From Kurthia senegalensis (GTDB lineage: Bacteria; Bacillota; Bacilli; Bacillales_A; Planococcaceae), in contig NZ_HE611067.1 of assembly GCF_000285595.1 (NCBI RefSeq), forward strand, positions 62,001 through 126,000: a DNA stretch of 64,000 nt, given 5' to 3'. Position 1 is the first letter of the stretch; every line of letters begins with the position of its first letter. Of this stretch, positions 60,929-64,000 are shown in pieces. The notes beneath the pieces are model-generated. The model saw nothing but the letters and a program-made list of their open reading frames with translations, did no database searches and was not told where the DNA came from. Made by a program: the position numbers and the translations under genes.

Positions 60929-61918
60929 CTATTCTATCGCGTGAACCTTAAACTTCGCCGCCAATTCAAATTGTTTTGGTGTCGTTCGTGCTAACAGCTC
61001 TTCTGTCAATGTCACTTTCACGATATCATGTTGATCGTAGGCGCTATAATAATACGTTTTAGAGTTATTACACATCGTACCAACGTATTGTGAATAGTCA
61101 ACCGTATCCGCTGCAGTAACAACGATTCCTTTAGGAATGCGAACCGTAGATAAAATATGGTAGTGATTGTAGACGCCTTGTTCTTCGTTCTCTGCTTCTT
61201 CAATATGCTCTTTAAAAAAGGCTGCTCGAACAAATCGTTCGGGTGGTGTAAAGCCACCCGGTAATCCTGTCGTCCCTGTTCCTTGAGAAAATGGATTCGC
61301 TATGTACTCGCCAAAACGAACCGGCTCATATTGCTTCGGACGCACGTGTAAATAATTACGCAAGTTTTCAATATGCCACTCTAAACATGGCGTATTCGTC
61401 ATTACACCTATTTTATTCTCTTTTATAGATAAATCTTCTTCTGTCGGTTCAATGACGACACAGCGGCCTGTGAGGTCTGTTAAAATCCAATGAAGCGGTG
61501 TCACGATATTTAGTTCCGGTATCATCGCACTCACGATGTGTAAATCGGCTAATTTCCCCTCTACCTCTTCAATCGTTGCACACGTCCCTAATAGCCATAA
61601 AATCAACTCATGCGGTGCGACGTTTACTTTATTGTTTATCGGGTGTTCTGCATAATATACTTCACCAGGCAAATACAGTTCTGCGACGCTAAGTCCTTTC
61701 TCATTCACACCATCCGCAACGAAATACGTGTCTCCTAACAGACGCCCTGCCCCTACAAAACCAAATTGCGTGTTGAATGATGCTTTTTTGACAGCGGCCT
61801 GCCATTCAAACCCTCTCGGAATAAATAATGGACTTGGCTCAAGTGGAAATACAAAATCCATCGTTCTGGATAATAAATACGTTCCATCTTTTGTTTTCGT
61901 AAAAACACCTGTACACAT
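60929..61918 (-). CDS. Choloylglycine hydrolase/penicillin V acylase family enzyme
   Basis: A 329-residue Ntn-hydrolase. It must begin MCTG: Cys2 becomes the N-terminal nucleophile after Met removal. Arg18 and Asp21 in SRTMDF, an Asn near 79 in DGVNEKGL, and the NTPCLEWHIENL segment match bile salt hydrolases and penicillin V acylases. ATG 61918 has AGAGGTG upstream; any earlier start would block the catalytic Cys. Likely substrates are amide-linked compounds such as penicillin V, acyl-homoserine lactones or bile acids; which one cannot be told. Confidence 0.92.
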   Translation of the reverse strand: MCTGVFTKTKDGTYLLSRTMDFVFPLEPSPLFIPRGFEWQAAVKKASFNTQFGFVGAGRLLGDTYFVADGVNEKGLSVAELYLPGEVYYAEHPINNKVNVAPHELILWLLGTCATIEEVEGKLADLHIVSAMIPELNIVTPLHWILTDLTGRCVVIEPTEEDLSIKENKIGVMTNTPCLEWHIENLRNYLHVRPKQYEPVRFGEYIANPFSQGTGTTGLPGGFTPPERFVRAAFFKEHIEEAENEEQGVYNHYHILSTVRIPKGIVVTAADTVDYSQYVGTMCNNSKTYYYSAYDQHDIVKVTLTEELLARTTPKQFELAAKFKVHAIE

Positions 61919-62086
61919 ATGACAACACCTCTTCAAATAATCTCCATACATCTCCATTTCCTTTTTCCTTTTTATTGAAACAATTGTATAAAAACACTTT
62001 ATTTTCTCTTATTAAAAATTTATCTCACGTTCTAAATACATTCATCGCTTTACCATCATGCCGTACAAAATAGCTTCTGAACGTAT

Positions 62087-62128
62087 AAAAAAGACGGGCA
62101 TGATTTTAAAAATCATGCCCGTCTTTTT
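62087..62128. terminator. Bidirectional terminator
   Basis: AAAAAGACGGGCATGATTTT pairs with AAAATCATGCCCGTCTTTTT around a minimal loop; the strongest hairpin in the right half. It ends the acyltransferase gene on the minus strand. Confidence 0.9.
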
Positions 62129-62138
62129 ATTCGTTTAA

Positions 62139-64000
62139 TTATTCATTTTCTAAAATAGCTGTAATTTCTTTTTTCAACATCGGTGCGAACGATTCTGCAA
62201 ATGTGTTCGTAATGTGATCGTAATCACGATATACGACGACATTCCCGATAATCGGACGGAACTCACCGTCTATTTTAAAGTATTTAGAGAAATCAACTAA
62301 ATGAAGTGGCGTATTCGATTGTTTTAATTGTTCCCAATATGCCGCATCTAATTGATTTTCTTCGTTATTCATTTTCTCTACTGTGCTATCATAACCTTCT
62401 GTTTCAAGCGTTTCTAATACGTTAAACGTATAGCGTGGATTGTCTCTTAATGCGAGAACTTGAATACCGTACAGGTTTGTTAATAGCTCTGCTTGTTGTA
62501 CGAGACCATTTTGAATTCCTTCAGAACGAGAGTCACTTGTCGTTCCGTGAAGAATGACGAGGTCAATGTCTTCTTTTTGTAAATACGCAACGACCCCATT
62601 AATCCATTCTAATTTTTGGTCATTCGCTTCATATTTATTCGAGAAACGTGTCCCTGAACGTGTAATGTTCAAAACGCGATAATCTTCCATTGATTCTGTT
62701 GCAGCGATTACACCACCGAGCCATTGCTCTGAATGCGAACTTCCGACAACTGCAACTGTTTTTTATAAGATGTCGTATTGCCGTATGCGCCTACTTTAAC
62801 ATCAAATTTTTTCAGCCCTTGGTTCGAATCATCTTTATGTGAAATTGGATAATCTTCAAAAGCTGTTGCGAATGATGGCATTGGCTCTTCTACCGATAAT
62901 TCTGCTTTTGTATCGACGATTTGAGCACCTGGATATAAATTTTCAGCGCTTTCACTTTGTGCTGCTTTTGCATTTTCGTATTTTTCTTGTGCTTCATGTT
63001 TTTCGTATTGGTAATTTCCGAACAACATTCCAATTAATACGACGTTCGCTAAACACATTGCGACTAAACGCTTCACGTTCTTGTTAACATTCGTCGATTG
63101 GCGAATCGGTTTTTCAACCAACTCAGTCATTAAATACGAACAAATAATAGATAAAATGATAATGACAAGACCAACGAGTAATGAAATATCCGTTGAGACG
63201 TTGTATTTATAAAATGATAGAAGTACCCAGTGCCATAAATAAATACCGAATGAAATCCCACCAAGTTTCATTAAAATAGGTTGAGACAGTAAAGCACTTA
63301 CGTTATATTTAGACGGTTTCGTTCCGGCTAATACGATCATAACCGCACATGTCATAGGCCATAGCGCAACGTACCCTGGGAACATATTGGAAACGTCGAA
63401 TAATGCACCCGTTGCAAGTAATCCGAAAAGTCCAATCCAACCAATGACACCTGCAACATATGAGTGAATATGAATGTACGATAAGTTAATACATAACAAC
63501 CCACCAAGTGCAAATTCCCATACGCGTGCAAATGTCATGAAATAAGCAAATGGTTGATTCACAGACGTTAAATAAATAGAATAAGCTAACGATGCAATGA
63601 ATAACGTTGCTAGCACAATATTCATAAATAAACGCGCATTGCGAATCGCAAATTTTTTAATACAAAATAAAATAATGCTGAATAGGACGAACCAAATTAA
63701 ATAAAATTGTCCTTGAATCGACATCGCCCAGAAATGCTCTACAGGGGATTTCATTTGATTAGCGTTTAAATAATCTGTATTTGAAAAGGCTAATTGCCAG
63801 TTTTCATAATAAAAAAGTGAAGCGATAATTTCTTTAATCGTTTTAATAAAAATAGATTGTGGTAATAAGAAGAAGCTTGCGATGGTTACGATGCTTAAAA
63901 TAAAGAAGACAGACGGTAGTAACCGTTTTAAAAGCTTCGATATGTATGGTATGAATTGAAAGCCATGTGTGCGATTAATTGTAGAGATAATCGAAGAAGT
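62139..64000 (-). pseudogene. Acyltransferase-3/SGNH protein (OafA-like), partial, one frameshift
   Basis: The frame is open from the right edge (64000), so the start is outside the window. It reads membrane segments of an acyltransferase-3 domain (KSPVEHFWAMSIQGQFYLIW, FGIYLWHWVLLSFYKYN, LMTELVEKPIRQST), then an extracellular linker, and stops after 62708. A shifted frame continues with KTVAVVGSSHSEQWLGGVIA, the SGNH catalytic-Ser block, to 62139. One added A in the A6 run (plus-strand T6 62759-62764) fuses them into the usual OafA/YrhL layout that O-acetylates wall or surface polymers. So probably an intact gene with an assembly error, or a recent break. Confidence 0.8.

Noticed and set aside
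1-64000. CRISPR array, prophage or integrative element
   Set aside because: No regularly spaced repeats with unique spacers, no integrase, terminase or capsid-type genes, and no tRNA-flanking attachment site were seen.

Overview
The window is low-GC, strongly coding DNA from a Gram-positive bacterium. AGGAGG-type ribosome binding sites, frequent TTG/GTG starts, intrinsic terminators, a T-box in front of threonyl-tRNA synthetase, a dltXABCD operon, a thermolysin-type protease and lipobox lipoproteins all point to Bacillota, order Bacillales. A Planococcaceae/Caryophanaceae member such as Kurthia is my guess and is not proven. I see no rRNA, tRNA, CRISPR array or intact prophage.

Layout. 1-11 kb: metabolic and secreted functions (luciferase-like oxidoreductase, glutathione peroxidase, M4 protease, SH3-like secreted protein, UMF1-type transporter, KstD-like flavoprotein), with fragments of short-chain dehydrogenases and a TetR regulator. 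11-21 kb: a minus-strand graveyard of RHS/WapA-type toxin fragments alternating with small immunity-like genes, with duplicated flanks and an IS30 scrap. The parent rhs gene is not in the window. 21-27.7 kb: MMPL transporter, CarD-family regulator, DHA2 efflux pump. 27.7-34.3 kb: a divergent oligopeptide ABC transporter cluster with a circularly permuted binding protein and enlarged permeases. 34.4-42.1 kb: T-box and thrS, a HIT protein, a regulator-ABC exporter operon, an IS3 scrap, a VanZ-like protein, an XRE regulator with a TPR partner, a lipoprotein. 42.3-54.3 kb: a defence-type island with a MazG-like pyrophosphohydrolase and PLD-helicase pair converging on a three-gene operon that I read as DptF-DptG-DptH, the restriction half of the Dnd phosphorothioate system, with no dnd modification genes in the window. 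54.7-64 kb: an isolated DUF2247-like gene, dltXABCD, a membrane protein with a choloylglycine-hydrolase-family enzyme, and an acyltransferase-3/SGNH protein running off the right edge.

How the genes work together. DltX-A-B-C-D form the D-alanylation pathway for teichoic acids. The Opp-like genes encode a peptide importer with two ATPase modules, two permeases and a lipoprotein receptor. DptF/G/H would act together as a DNA-targeting nuclease complex. The RHS region is best explained as contact-dependent toxin tips and immunity genes that have been swapped in and then decayed.

Caution. At least six genes are broken by what looks like one missing base in or beside an A/T run (near 17,113; 19,753; 21,905; 28,386; 29,798; 62,761). 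This pattern suggests homopolymer under-calling in the assembly, so these genes may be intact in the organism.
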